Shown: positions 37,001 to 48,059 of the stretch, in pieces
Layout: every line of letters starts with the position of its first letter
Numbering within the stretch: position 1 is the stretch's first letter
Notes under the pieces: generated by a model
Told to the model about the DNA's origin: nothing
Seen by the model: the letters and a program-made list of their open reading frames with translations, nothing else
Databases searched by the model: none
Source of the DNA: Strigops habroptila
Lineage: Eukaryota > Chordata > Aves > Psittaciformes > Psittacidae
NCBI RefSeq assembly: GCF_004027225.2
Contig: NC_044277.2
Coordinates: 100,061,725-100,125,724, forward strand
Direction: 5' to 3'
Length of the DNA: 64,000 nucleotides
Translations under genes and position numbers: made by a program

Positions 37001-40000
37001 CTCTCGCAGGGAATAAAGGGAAAGTAATAAACATAAGAGGATTTTGAATACAGCAGCAATTTTTACGGCAATGCGGGGAAGCGAGGACATCAGTCTGCCC
37101 AGTGTAATCCTGAAAGCTTGCTCGGATGGTGATTATATTACAACAGCCAGAGACATGACAGCTCCGGGAGGCAAAGCCCGGCCCCCTGTTGGTACAAGAC
37201 ACAGCAGAGATGAAATCCCCATAGATTAGGTCCCAGCCTATTCAGGATGGCCTCTCTAGCAGCTACCCTCTCATTTAAAGCAAGTGTCTTCAGCAGAAGC
37301 TCCAGAGACCATCAGTCATCTTCCTCCTCCTCCCAAATGATCCTGCTCCAAAAATATAGACCTGGCCCTGGCAGAGCTATAGGTGTGATTCCAGCCCTGT
37401 TCCCAACCTCTCCTGGGCAAGGGACTTGTAGGGATAGGACAAGGGGGAATGGCTTTAAATTGCCAGAGTAGAGATTTAAATTAGATATTAGGAAAAAATT
37501 TTTCACTATTCCTATATTAGGAAGAAGTTCTTCCCTGTGAGGATGGTGAGGCCCTGGCACAGGTTGCCCAGAGAAGTTGTGGCTGCCCCATCCCTGGCAG
37601 TGTTCAAGGCCAGGTTGGACGGGGCTTGGAGCAACCTGGTCTAGTGGAAGGTGTCCCTGCCTGTGGCAGGGGGTTGGAAGTGGATGAGTTTTAATGTCCC
37701 TTCCAATTCAAACCATTCTATAAGTCCATGTCCTTCCCTCAGGCTGTGGCATCCTGTAGATGTGGCGGGTATGGGCATTTGCTCTCCCTTAGTGATCTGT
37801 GCATGGTGCCACCCTTAAGAAAACTTGACTTTCTGAACACGTCCCTGCAGAAAGAGCATAAACCCCAGCTCCCTGGTTGATATGGTTTTCACCCCAACTC
37901 AGGTCCCTTAGGTACAGCCAGACCTGTGGTGTCACACTGTGTGCCTGCTCTGCTAGAAGGCCCAGCAATGGGAACAGCCTTTGCTAGGAGGGTGATCCAG
38001 GAGGCACATTGCTGCTATTCTCAGCACCGAGGTGTGGGTATTGGAGGGACCCCCCTGGGTGTTCCTGCATCAGTGGTGATTTGTGCCACTGTAGGCCATG
38101 GTGTGATTCTGAAGGGCAGCATTAAGTCCCTGTTTGGACCATTTCTCTGGATGTAAGAACATGCTGCCTGTCTCTCAGCTCAATCCTTTCCTGGCTTGCC
38201 ATCCTGGGCAGGTGAGCACCCGAGAGCTCAGACGCAAAGATGATGAGATGAGGAACATCCGGGCGCATGCCCTCATCCACGTGGGGGCCATCATTGCTGT
38301 GGACATCTTCTTTCACTTCTTCTACATCCTCACTCTCCCTTCTGACCTGAAGTTCATGAACCGCCTCTCAGACTGGTCCTTGGGTGAGTGGCCGTGCTCG
38401 GACAGGTTCACACCTGTACTCAGCTTCAGGGCAGTGGTGAGTGATTCCAATCTCCATCCATCCTCACTGAGAGGCTTTGGCAATGCCTTTGTTGGACAGG
38501 CTTGAGAAAAACCCTTCTTCTTCCCATTGATAATGCACAGAGCTGGGGCAGGCAGCCCTGGAAAGCAGGTGGTGTTGGTCTGATGTTCTCACAAGGTCCC
38601 AATGTAAATTGTTTAGCTGCTGGTTTAAGAGGCTGAGCACCAAGCCATTCCCATTGACTTTGTTCTGGGCTGGGAGGGAGCTCAGCACCTCCAAAAAATC
38701 AGCCCCATGCTGTTGCAAGAGGCACACCTGGTATCTCAGATGCCTTCTCAGGTGGCCACCCGTTATAGGTGTTTGTGAGCCACCGAAATAGCCCCTGTGT
38801 GTAGGTTGTACAGAGAGCAGCTCAGGGGAGTTTTAGCTTCTGTCTTCAACTGCCTAATGGAGGGTTGTACAGAAGGTGGACTCTTCTTGGAGGCTGGCAG
38901 GGAAGAAGCAAGATGCAGCAAGCAAGGTGCAGCAATAGGAATTAGAAATCTTTAGTGTTTGTTCCTGCAGGGTTTGTCTTCCAGTGTCAGACTCCTCCTC
39001 TCCAAGGCAGTCTCATTTGACTCCCATTTTTGCTCCAGCTGGCCTGGCCTACTCCAATTTGGTGTATGATTGGGTGAAAGCTGCTGTCATGTTTGGGGTC
39101 ATCAACACCATTGCCAGACTGGACCACTTGGACCCACCTCAGCCCCCCAAATGCATCACCATGCTCTATGTCTTTGCAGAAACGTGAGTACCCCACATGC
39201 AACAAAGAGAGATGGCATGTTTGACCTGAATGAAACACTCATGGCGGGGAGACATCTGTGCTGGGATTCTGAGCAGTTGGCCTATGAGTTGGAGATTATC
39301 TATGATGTTGAACATATATACTGAACCTATAGTCTAGACCTGACCATAGCCCAGGAAAATATTCTTGGGCAGGAAGCAATAGATAAGAAGAGAGGTTACC
39401 ATCACATAAACAGTGGGACCTGTTCAAGGAAGGAGCATGGACAACTGCTATGAACAAGGTTCAAGATGTATCTTGCCAGGGGATTGGGTACCTTCTCTGG
39501 CTGACTGCTGTGTGGAAGGGTGTCATTCATTACGCTGCATGTTTTAACATGCTTTTTATCATCTGCATTTTAGGCATTTTGACAGAGGGATTAATGACTG
39601 GCTATGCAAGTAAGTGTTAACCATCTCTAGTCTGGTTCAGGGTCTTATCTTTCATCACATAGCAATGAAGCATTAAATGCTGTTCATCCCAAAGCTGAGG
39701 TGTCCTCTCTTGCAAATGAATCCCATTATGGCATGAAGTCATATTTGGTCTGTTTATCCCTAAGACCATTGAATTAATCACCACAAAGGGCCACAGCCCT
39801 CTGCCAAAGTTAGGAATAAGAGAGTCCTGTCCAGACATCCCTTGAAGTCTGGTGGGTTTAGCGTTCCCTCGAGGGAGGAAGAGTCAGGTTCATATTCCAC
39901 CAAGAGGAAAGGGGAATTGAGCCCAGGTCTCCCATATCCTGGGTAACAAGGGTGGCCTGAGCTGTAGCTACACCTCCCTGAGCCTGTCAGCTCTCTTCAG

Positions 40001-43000
40001 CCACAAGTTCGCACCAGTAAACTTGTACTGAAGGTAGTGGCTGCTCTGTGATGAAATCTTGTGCAGCAGAAAGTCCGAGATAGCCTGCAGCTCTACAGAT
40101 CCCCGTGGTTTAGCAACCCTTTACCTGCAAGAGGGGGAAAGGGTGCTGGACTGCAGCAATAATCAGTTTATTGCTAGAATGTGTCAGCCAAAACATCTTT
40201 CCTTTCTTGCTGGGGTGCTCTATGTTGACCTGCCTATGAAAGGCTTATGGTGGGTGAGCATGGGGTAAGGGACTCCAGAAGGGTCTCATTGACTACAGGG
40301 AGCACCAACTTCTTTCCTTGCCCGTTAGGTATGTGTATGATCACATCGGAGAGAACCATGACAACATCATTAAGGAGCTCATGGCCTCCATCTCCACCTT
40401 TGCCATCACCACCCTGTGGCTAGGACCCTGTGAGATCATTTACATCTGGTCTGTCTTCAACTGCTTTGGCCTCAACTTTGAGCTTTGGGTGCAGAAGTTC
40501 TTCCAGCAGGCGCCCTTTGTCAAACTGGAGGTGAGGAGCTAGGCCGCAAATGGATGGGGAAAAGTCAATAGGTCTGGAACCAAACTCTGGTGCTGGGAAA
40601 CATTCATGACTGTAGGGAGATCAGACTTTGTTATACAAGCCAGATCCATTTTCAGCTGAGACTGAAGAGCGACATCACTGATGAAGCTATGCAGCTCCAT
40701 GTCCAGGCCTCCTGTGTGGAGACCTGAAGCTTTTTCCTGTGGCCTTTAGCATCCTTGCAATCAGCTACTTAGCTGGCCAAGGGAAACACAGTCCTGGTAT
40801 TTGGTATCCCTTCATTTTATGCACTGTGTCACCCATGCAGAGCAAATTCCCACGTGCCCCTATGACATTTAGGCTGAGTGTGGAGCTTTCAGAGGGAAAA
40901 TGGAGGTCCAAGAGAACAAGACGTGCAGCCCCAACGAGTGTCAAAGTACCACAGATGATAGACACACAATCTGAGGTCTGTTCATGGTGAATTGTTTATA
41001 CATTTCCATATAAAAATAATTTGTTCTTGTTCTGCAAAACATCTTGATATTCTGAGTGGTTTTGATGTTTTGATCTGATTTCTGATAAAAGCAAACTTTT
41101 AGATATTAGAATGAATCATTTTCCAACCACTCCAAAGCTTAGTCCCCTGTCTCTGGGACCAAGGTACCTCGGGGATATGTTGGAAGAAAAACTTTGGAAA
41201 CTCCATCCTGGAAACAATTATGTTGCTTATTTGTTTTGCCCAGTCTAAAATCTGGAGGTTCTAAACCAGCTCAATAAAGACTTCTTTTGAACAAAAACTT
41301 TGGAGAGGAGTCCTCCTATTTACTCTCCTCACTTCTAATCAGATGATAGCACTGACAGGCAGTGAAATCTCCTTCCCTGTGGCACTGCAATTCTCAGCAC
41401 TAAGTGGCCTGGGGATTCATCGTGCTCTTTGAAGATTGCTATAAACGACTTCCCTGCCCCACTCACAGCAGCTGCTCCTGAGGATTATATGCCAGTGACA
41501 ATTTCACTCTGTTGCTGTCACCAGTTTTCAGCTTGTTGGGGTTTTTTAACTCCTAAGAAACAATTTCTACCAGGAGCCAGGAGTGATATGCACATAGGGA
41601 TAATAATAATCCTGGTATAAAAGAGCATTCATCTGCCTTGAGGAATGGCTTACCCCAGGCAACAGATGAAGGAAGCAGTACTCAACCTTTACAGTTAGCA
41701 TGAAACCACGTATAACATCTTGCCCCTACCCATGGGACCTTGAAACACCAGTCGAGTCCCAAACGCAGGAGTCCAGCAGCAGAGCACAAGTTTTACCTTG
41801 TCCTTATGTTTCTTCATCCCAAAGATGCTAAAGGCTGCTCTAATTTCTGCCTACCCCTCAGGGATCCCAGCTGGAGTTAGGTAGGACTTGGCCTAGTGCT
41901 TACCCTATCCTTACAGCCTCATTTTTCCTCACTCTCTACTCCTCTCCCCACCACAGGACAAAATGTCAGTGGCCATGTCTCGGCGAATTAGGGCAGTTTT
42001 TGGGGCTGTGAATTTCTGGGCCATCATCCTCTTCAACATCCTAGCCCTCAACAGCCTGGAGTTTGCACTGCTGGTGACCAAGAGACTCCTCCACACAGGT
42101 AAGGTGCTACCAGCCTTCCCCATTGAGGGACATCTTGTCTTGATGGGGGGACACTGGTAGGAGAGTTGATGACCGGGACTTTTGAGTCCTCTTGGATCCG
42201 AAATGGCCTAGCCATTGGGTTGTTATGTGGCAGCTCCCAATGTGCTCAATTCTTATGGAAAAGAATGGTTTCTTAGCTCCCACCCTTCTCATGTGAGCTC
42301 TCTGGGGCATGAGCTACCTTCCAGGTGTGCTTGTACAGCTCCTAACACAGCCTGACACTGTGGTTTAGACTCCTTGCAGCAATGCAAAGGTCACATTCAC
42401 CGCACCAATGAGTCCCTGGCAATGAAATGGTCCCCTTGCTGGAGAAAGTGACTTACTTGTCCTACCTCTTCTCCTTTTGCTTTAGCAGTTACTCCTGCGT
42501 CAACCTGAAGGTGACAGGTACAAATCCTCATGCTACAGTACATTAGCAATGTACAGCAAATATGTACATTTCTAATCAGTGGATGGTGGCACCATTTTGA
42601 AGTCTTCTTGAGCACCCCAGGGTATAAATAACCATCAGAAGCCCATGTCCTCCAGCCCTGTCTGGGATAGGGCTGGCATAGGAAACAGATAATGTGACAC
42701 TCTGGGCTCAGTGTGCCAGAAGTGCCTGCCCGCTGAGCTAGCTGGCTTTTGCTGGTTGCATTATACATTTCAGAGGTCCTGTTTTAGCAGGTACAAAGCC
42801 TGTGTCTCCTCTCTGCTGTGGATACCAGATTTGTGATTACAAATGCCATTAGATCTTTCATAAGTGAAGGGAGAGCTCTCAGCTCTCAGTCACTTACGTA
42901 GGTGACAAAAACATGTGTTTCCCTAGGTGTACATTGTGTCCCCATTGAGTAAAGAACAAGGCTGGGGTTGATCCTCAGCATTAGTAGGACCTAAAACTTC

Positions 43001-43496
43001 CAGAAGGTCACAGTACTGAACAACGATGGATATGGGCAGATTGAATGTCTAAACCGAGGGAACAGAAGGAGTGTCGGGGGTAAGACAGTGCTCAAAGCCA
43101 CTCCAGCATATTCCCCCATTAGCTGTGGTCCATGATGCTTTGGTGGGCTCAGGCACAGCCCATCTAAATCAGATCATCTAAAATCTGATTTTGGGGTTTT
43201 CTCTCTTCTCTCAGTGAAGCTGTAGGGTTGGATCCACAATGGAAAATGTTGTTGGCCATCACGAACTCGTAGGACCTCTAAACCCACCTGAGAGGCAGCA
43301 TTGCTGGAGAGAAGAGTTGGCTTTGTTAGGCAAGCTGCCACACTAAGATGACCATGTCTCCCTACATCTTCTAGGTTTCCCTGTCAGCACCTTGTCCATC
43401 TGGTTCATCACGTACTGCGGAGTGCAGCTGATCAAAGAGCATGAGCGCATTATGGCAATCAAGGAGGAGAAGACTGACAAAGCAAAGGCAGAGTAG
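31059..43496 (+). CDS. HHATL: Hedgehog acyltransferase-like protein (MBOAT family), 11 coding exons
   Basis: Coding exons 31059-31164, 31756-31823, 32217-32330, 32981-33175, 34014-34223, 38212-38383, 39039-39183, 39574-39609, 40329-40530, 41957-42098 and 43375-43496 (TAG 43494-43496) join in frame through GT-AG introns to give 503 residues (human protein about 504). The start is set by a perfect Kozak ccaccATGG. Landmarks are [16 protein letters not shown] (59-74), [16 protein letters not shown] (210-225), [61 protein letters not shown] and [12 protein letters not shown]. Many hydrophobic segments indicate a polytopic ER-membrane protein. Residue 380 is Leu (LWLGP) where acyltransferase relatives such as HHAT have the catalytic His, as in mammalian HHATL, so transferase activity is not expected. 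The family is described as a heart/skeletal-muscle ER protein that antagonises Hedgehog palmitoylation. A CR1 copy lies against the fourth exon's acceptor. Confidence 0.96.
31933..31972. repeat. Perfect 17-bp inverted repeat (hairpin), 6-nt loop
   Basis: Left arm ACGTGACTTGTATTTTT (31933-31949), loop CTCCCT, right arm AAAAATACAAGTCACGT (31956-31972); no mismatches. It lies in the HHATL intron between the exons ending 31823 and starting 32217, so the hairpin would be transcribed in the HHATL pre-mRNA. Confidence 0.95.
32470..32972 (+). mobile_element. CR1 LINE 3' fragment ending at an HHATL splice acceptor
   Basis: About 0.5 kb of CR1. It runs from ctgcatccagctctggggcccc through gagtccagaggaggccacaaag to the 3' tail ccttccaacccaaaccagtctgtggttct, ending about 8 bp before the AG (32979-32980) of the HHATL exon beginning 32981. 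Most of the branch-point region of that intron is therefore CR1-derived. Confidence 0.93.
33410..33520 (+). repeat. MIR-like SINE fragment (HHATL intron)
   Basis: ctgtgcctcagttttcccatctgtaaaacag matches the MIR core, with weaker similarity to its left in the expected order. It is ancient and diverged; boundaries are approximate. Confidence 0.5.
35948..36003 (-). mobile_element. Short CR1 3'-end remnant, antisense (HHATL intron)
   Basis: catcatagtatggtttggggtggaagtgacc..aaagatcacctag is the complement of a CR1 3' terminus of the ggatgatctttaaggtc..ccattctatgatt type. Only about 55 bp survive. Confidence 0.7.
36524..36783 (+). mobile_element. CR1 LINE 3' fragment, divergent subfamily (HHATL intron)
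   Basis: It carries aggataaggggaaatggcctcaagttgcacc, aggctgcccagggaagtggttgagccaccatccctggagg and a 3' end near tttctatgaa. The wording differs from the other copies in the window, indicating an older subfamily. Two small internal tandem duplications (gtggacttg and ttcttctctaaatg) sit near its 3' end. Confidence 0.8.
37424..37723 (+). mobile_element. CR1 LINE 3' fragment with internal duplication (HHATL intron)
   Basis: Starts at acttgtagggataggacaaggg and ends at ccttccaattcaaaccattctata. Around 37480-37530 the atattaggaaraa..ttc segment is present twice, separated by a few bases, a local duplication inside the element. Confidence 0.9.
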
Positions 43497-44137
43497 AGGA
43501 AGGCATCAACAGACTTGTCCCAAAGCCTCATCCCCCTTCCAGCCACCGCTGCCAGGCCAGCCACTGGCCGGGACTCTCCAAACACTCCTGACAATCAGAC
43601 TGCTGTATCTCACCCATGTAGAAGTCACCTGGAAGGCACAGGTCACCCCGTTGCTGCAGGAAAGATTTTCTATAAGACACAGTGGGCGTTTTGCAGGCTC
43701 CCCATGTGTGACAGACTGCTGAGGTAGGCTCCCAGGACATCTCTTTAATGCTAGAAAGAGTCACCCTCATCATTTTTCTGACCCCCTGACCTCATGCAGG
43801 ACTAGAAATTTCACTCTCTGCTTCCAGGGGGTCCACCAGCACTCAGGTGGATCTGATCCCGCGCTCCTTGATCCCACTCCCTCAGGATCTGTAGCCCATG
43901 TCTCCCAGAGGAGACTCTCCAAGCTCCACAACTGGAGGTTTTTTGGTGGTCCAGACACACAGCTATGAGAAAAGGATTAGTTGGTGCTGAGCCTGATCTG
44001 AGCAGACCACCTCCAGGTCACTTCCAGCCTAAGCATCCCATGTTTCCTTCACTACAAGAAGTGGTCAGCATCCTTTGGTTGTGCAGTAAGGATTGTGAAA
44101 TGGCTCAGCACAATCTATACCTGCCAAGAGGCTAGTA

Positions 44138-44143
44138 AATAAA
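44138..44143 (+). terminator. HHATL: Probable HHATL polyadenylation signal AATAAA
   Basis: First canonical AATAAA after the HHATL stop, about 640 bp downstream, giving a 3' UTR of roughly 43497-44160. The solo LTR begins about 110 bp further on. Confidence 0.5.
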
Positions 44144-44269
44144 TAGTACAGTCCTTATAGCAAAGGGTAGGAAGACCAGGATGTCTTTAATACCCATTGA
44201 AGGGTACTATCTCCCCACCACTGGCAGCAGTGTGGAGTGATAGCTGTTACAATCTCTGCAAAACAGGTC

Positions 44270-44844
44270 TGTCGTGGTTTGAGCCCAGCCGGTAACTCAG
44301 AACCACACAGCCGCTCGCTCACTGCCCCCCCCCCCCGCTTCTTCCTCCCCCCGCTCCTGGAGGGATGGGGAGGAGAATGGGAAGAATGCAACTCCCACGG
44401 GTTGAGATAAGAGCAGTCCCGCAACTAAGGTATAACACAAAACCACTACTGCCACCACCAATGATAATAACGATTAGTGAAATAACAAGGGGAGAGGATA
44501 CAATTGCTCACCACCCGCCGACCGATACCCAGCCCGACCCGAGCAGTGATCTGGGCCTTCCGGGTAACTCCCCCCGGTTTATATACTGGGCATGACGTGC
44601 TGTGGTATGGAATACCCCTTTGGCTAGTTTGGGTCAGGTGTCCTGTCTCTGCTTCCTCCCGGCTTCCCCTCCTCCCTGGCAAAGCATGAGACTGAGAAAG
44701 TCCTTGGTTGGAATAAACATTACTTAGCAACAACTAAAAACATCGGTGTTATCAGCGTTGTTCCCAGGCTGAAAGTTAAAAAACACAGCACTGCACCAGC
44801 TACTAAGCAGGAGAAAAATGACTGCTATAGCTGAACCCAGGACA
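44270..44844 (-). mobile_element. Solo LTR of an ERVL-like endogenous retrovirus
   Basis: A 575-bp element bounded by TG..CA with imperfect inverted termini (tgtcgtggtttgagcccag on the left; ctgaacccaggaca on the right). It is flanked by a perfect 5-bp direct repeat AGGTC (44265-44269 and 44845-44849). On the minus strand a TATA motif (GTATATAAACC, about 44577-44588) lies mid-element, so transcription would run leftwards. A 14-bp class C homopolymer is near the left end. No internal retroviral genes are present, so it is the product of LTR-LTR recombination. A 5-bp target duplication suits the ERVL class, and the sequence resembles LTRs I associate with songbird genomes. The exact family name would need a repeat-library search. 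Confidence 0.88.
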
Positions 44845-44849
44845 AGGTC

Positions 44850-47495
44850 TCATCAGTGCTAAATGTCTTGGCAAAAAGTGATTTAACACCAACATCAGGC
44901 ATAGTTAAGGAGAGTGCGGGAGCCACACTTGCTTCACAGCCATCGTGCAACACATACAAGTTGCCTGGGGACCTGCTGAAGAAACAACACATGGCTCACA
45001 GCTGCTTGGTCTCCAGGCCCCAACTCAAACCCAAAGGGCTCTCCACTGCCGGGTCTCAGACTGATGTGGCCACCATGACCATCCTGCTATGATATGATAC
45101 GCTATGATTTTTCAAATGCCATGGACAAAGGCTTAAGCTCACATTCCTGTCCATGGCTGAAGATGCTGTAGCCAACTCTTGCTCATCTCCAGCCATGCAT
45201 CCCTTGAGTGACTTTGGTGCACACAGCCTAAGCCCGTGACTGCATGGCTGAATGAGCGCACATGTGTATATATAACCAAAGCAGAAAGACCCTGAATGAA
45301 GGGCAGTGATCTGGGGCTGGGTGGTGGGAAGAAAGCCCATGACAGCTTCCTTGGAGAAGTAGACTTTAGGACACTGCATAGGGAGTGTATAGAATAAATG
45401 TACATGTGTGAAATGTGGTGCCTTGGGGAAAAGGTGAAAAATAGCTCTGGCTCTCTTGCACTTTAGAATAACTTTCAGTGGCCTTATGTCTGAGTTATGT
45501 CAATGTTTGGTGAGGGCAGAATCTGGACCACTTTACAAAGTGGATTCAAGACGCTTGGTGCTGGTGTATTCTGGCTTCCCTGTGGATGAAACAGGATCAG
45601 TTCCTAGCCAGCTTTCAGCTCTGCCAAAGTACTTTGTAAAGTCCCTGATAAATGTTGCTTATTTATGTAGCAAATAAATGTTGGACATCTATGATGCCTG
45701 CTGCTCATCACTGTCATGGTGCTGTAATGCAGGTGACACCCTGGGCAATGGTCAATGTGCTACCATTAGAGCCAAGAGACAAAAAGGATCTGTTTGCAGG
45801 TCCTCACCTCCCACCCCTGACAGTGACATGAGACATCACTAAGTTTAAAGGAAACCCACGTTAGTGGCATCACCAGATTGGAGGTTTGTCTGCGGCTTGA
45901 TTTGTACTTACCTTTATTTTGACTCCATCTTCATGTCAGTGAAATATCACAAGCCTACTGCCATCAGACTGTCACCTATGTACTTTTTGAGCTTGAAGAA
46001 GTGTTGGTTTTATTTCTGGGAACCCAACCAAAACTGCTGGAAGGGCAGGTATTATGCCTTGGTGGCATCTCTTGTCACATCCCCAAAACCAGGCACATCG
46101 CTTTTTAACACAGGTCTGCTGCTGGACTTCTGGTGGATGTTTCTTGGCATCTCCATTATTTCAGATTTACTCTTTCCCACCAAAACAGTTACAACATGCT
46201 GTGTTTCCTTCCAGGATAAAACTCATCTCACCCACCTCCATACAGGTGTCCCTACACAGCTGAAGCTACCCTGAGCTCCTGAAACCACAGAATCTGACTC
46301 TGCAGGTGGCTCAGCTCAGGTCCTTGGATGCCTGGGAGGACAAACAGAGTCACCCACTTTGCGATGTCGAAGTGGGTGACTTACACGGCAAAGCCCAGTG
46401 ACTCTGCACTGCCCTCCTGACGCAGGTACTCCAGGAGAGAAAATAACCCATTCACTAAGGGTCTAAATTTACCCAGCAGCTGCATCGCTGGAGCTGCCAG
46501 AAGGAGCTAATCTTAGACACCAACTGAGCGGGTGATTTGTTAGAGAGGCTGTTCATGGGAGAACTTGGGATTTGCCCCTCTTTGCCTGAGGTTCTCCCCT
46601 CAGCTATCACTGCTATTACAAACCCAGGAGGTCTGGTGGGCCAGGAGCACCCAAGAGGTGCTATCTATCTCGGCCAGCTCAGACTTGCTTAGCAGAGCTT
46701 CAAGCTCAGTGTATGTCTCTGTAGAACATGATTTATCAACTGCTCCTCTCTCTCCTGGAGAAAAGTATCTTGTCTGATCTGGTTATCACCTGTCTGTTAG
46801 CAAAACTCACCCAGGAAGCCAAGAAAAGCAATTGTTCATTGCTATTGCAAGTACAAATCCCAATTAATAGCCCTACATTTGACACCTATTCACCTGACAT
46901 GGCTATAATTCCTGCATTCACCTTCCTTGTTCTAAAATTGTGTATGGGAAGGAATGATCCTGCTACATTGCATACCCTTAGGATACCTTCAATGAATCCT
47001 CACTCACTTCCATGTCATGGGGGGTGCTATTGCCCACTTGGAGACACACTTTGTAACTGACTTAGCCCATTAGTTATCGGAAATTACTAGCTGTAGTCGT
47101 GTTAGATCTGGGGCCAGTTAGCAGGGGCTACCTCAGAACAGCCCACCACCATTCAGGGCTGTTGTCTGTTACACAGCAGTCAGCACTCTCAGAGGAAAGG
47201 GAGGGAATTCCCTGAGGAGGGTCGATTCATCCATTCATGTGGATGAATGGTAACTATGAGCACTGCTCACCATTATCGCATCTGCATGTGCCATCTCATC
47301 TGCTTTTAGACGCTAAACCCCTCTGGGCTTGGCTGGTACTTGTTTGAAGACCAGTTTACCTTAGTGGTGACACATTGGACCCAGCAAATGGAAGACAGGT
47401 GGGACAAATCTACTATGATCAAAGCCTCTACAAGAGATAATGGTTGCAGAGGACTCGGAATTGATGGCTGCCTCCAATTCCACTGCTATCATCAG
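44850..47495. other. Intergenic DNA, no gene recognised
   Basis: Only short open frames without domain character (longest about 136 codons at 45864-46274, beginning at a non-ATG codon). It contains a perfect 11-bp inverted repeat at 46349-46380 and a short 8-bp one near 47234-47253. Confidence 0.55.
46349..46380. repeat. Perfect 11-bp inverted repeat, 10-nt loop
   Basis: GTCACCCACTT (46349-46359), loop TGCGATGTCG, AAGTGGGTGAC (46370-46380). It lies in HHATL-KLHL40 intergenic DNA. Confidence 0.9.
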
Positions 47496-47499
47496 AGAA

Positions 47500-47797
47500 A
47501 AGACTTGGAGAGGGACTTTTTACAAGGACAGGTAGGAATAGGACAAAAAGTAATGGATTTAAACTGATAGAGGGGAGATTTAGACGAGATCTGAGGAAGT
47601 TCTTTCTTGTGAGGATAGTGAGACACTGGCGCAGGTTGCCCAGAGAAGCTGTGGCTGCCCCATCCCTGGCAGTGTTCAAGGCCAGGTTGGACGGGGCTTG
47701 GAGCAACCTGGTCTAGTGGAAGGTGTCCCCCCGTGGCAGGGGGGTTGGAAGTGGATGAGCTTTAAGGCCTCTTCCAACTCAAACCATTCTGCGATCT
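47500..47797 (+). mobile_element. CR1 LINE 3' fragment (left arm of an inverted pair)
   Basis: It carries gagagggactttttacaaggacaggtagg, ggcgcaggttgcccagagaagctg and ends at cttccaactcaaaccattctgcgat. A second CR1 piece in opposite orientation follows 24 bp later. Confidence 0.92.
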
Positions 47798-47820
47798 GAT
47801 ATGGCTCTGCTGATATCCAT

Positions 47821-48058
47821 ATCTCCCCTCTGTCAGTTTAAAGCCATTCCCCCTTGTCCTGTCACTACCTGCCCTTGTCAAAAGCCCCTCTCCAGATTTC
47901 TTGTCAGCCCCTTTAGACACTGGAAGCTGCTCTAAGGTGTCCCTGGAGCCTTCTCTTCTCCAGGCTGAACAAGCCCAGCTCTCTCAGCCTGTCCCCATAG
48001 CAGAGGTGCTCCAGCCCTCGGAGCATTTTTCTGGCCTCCTCTGGACTCACTCCAACAG
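47821..48058 (-). mobile_element. CR1 LINE fragment, antisense, lacking its 3' end
   Basis: The + strand reads atctcccctctgtcagtttaaagccattcccccttgtcctg through ccaggctgaacaagcccagctctctcagcctgtcc to ggcctcctctggactcactccaacag, the complement of the CR1 body. The terminal 150 bp of the 3' end are missing, unusual for CR1, so a secondary rearrangement is likely. Confidence 0.9.
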
Positions 48059-48059
48059 T

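Noticed and set aside
45864..46274. 136-codon plus-strand frame with hydrophobic stretches
   Set aside because: Begins at a non-ATG codon, resembles no family I know, and has no conserved context.
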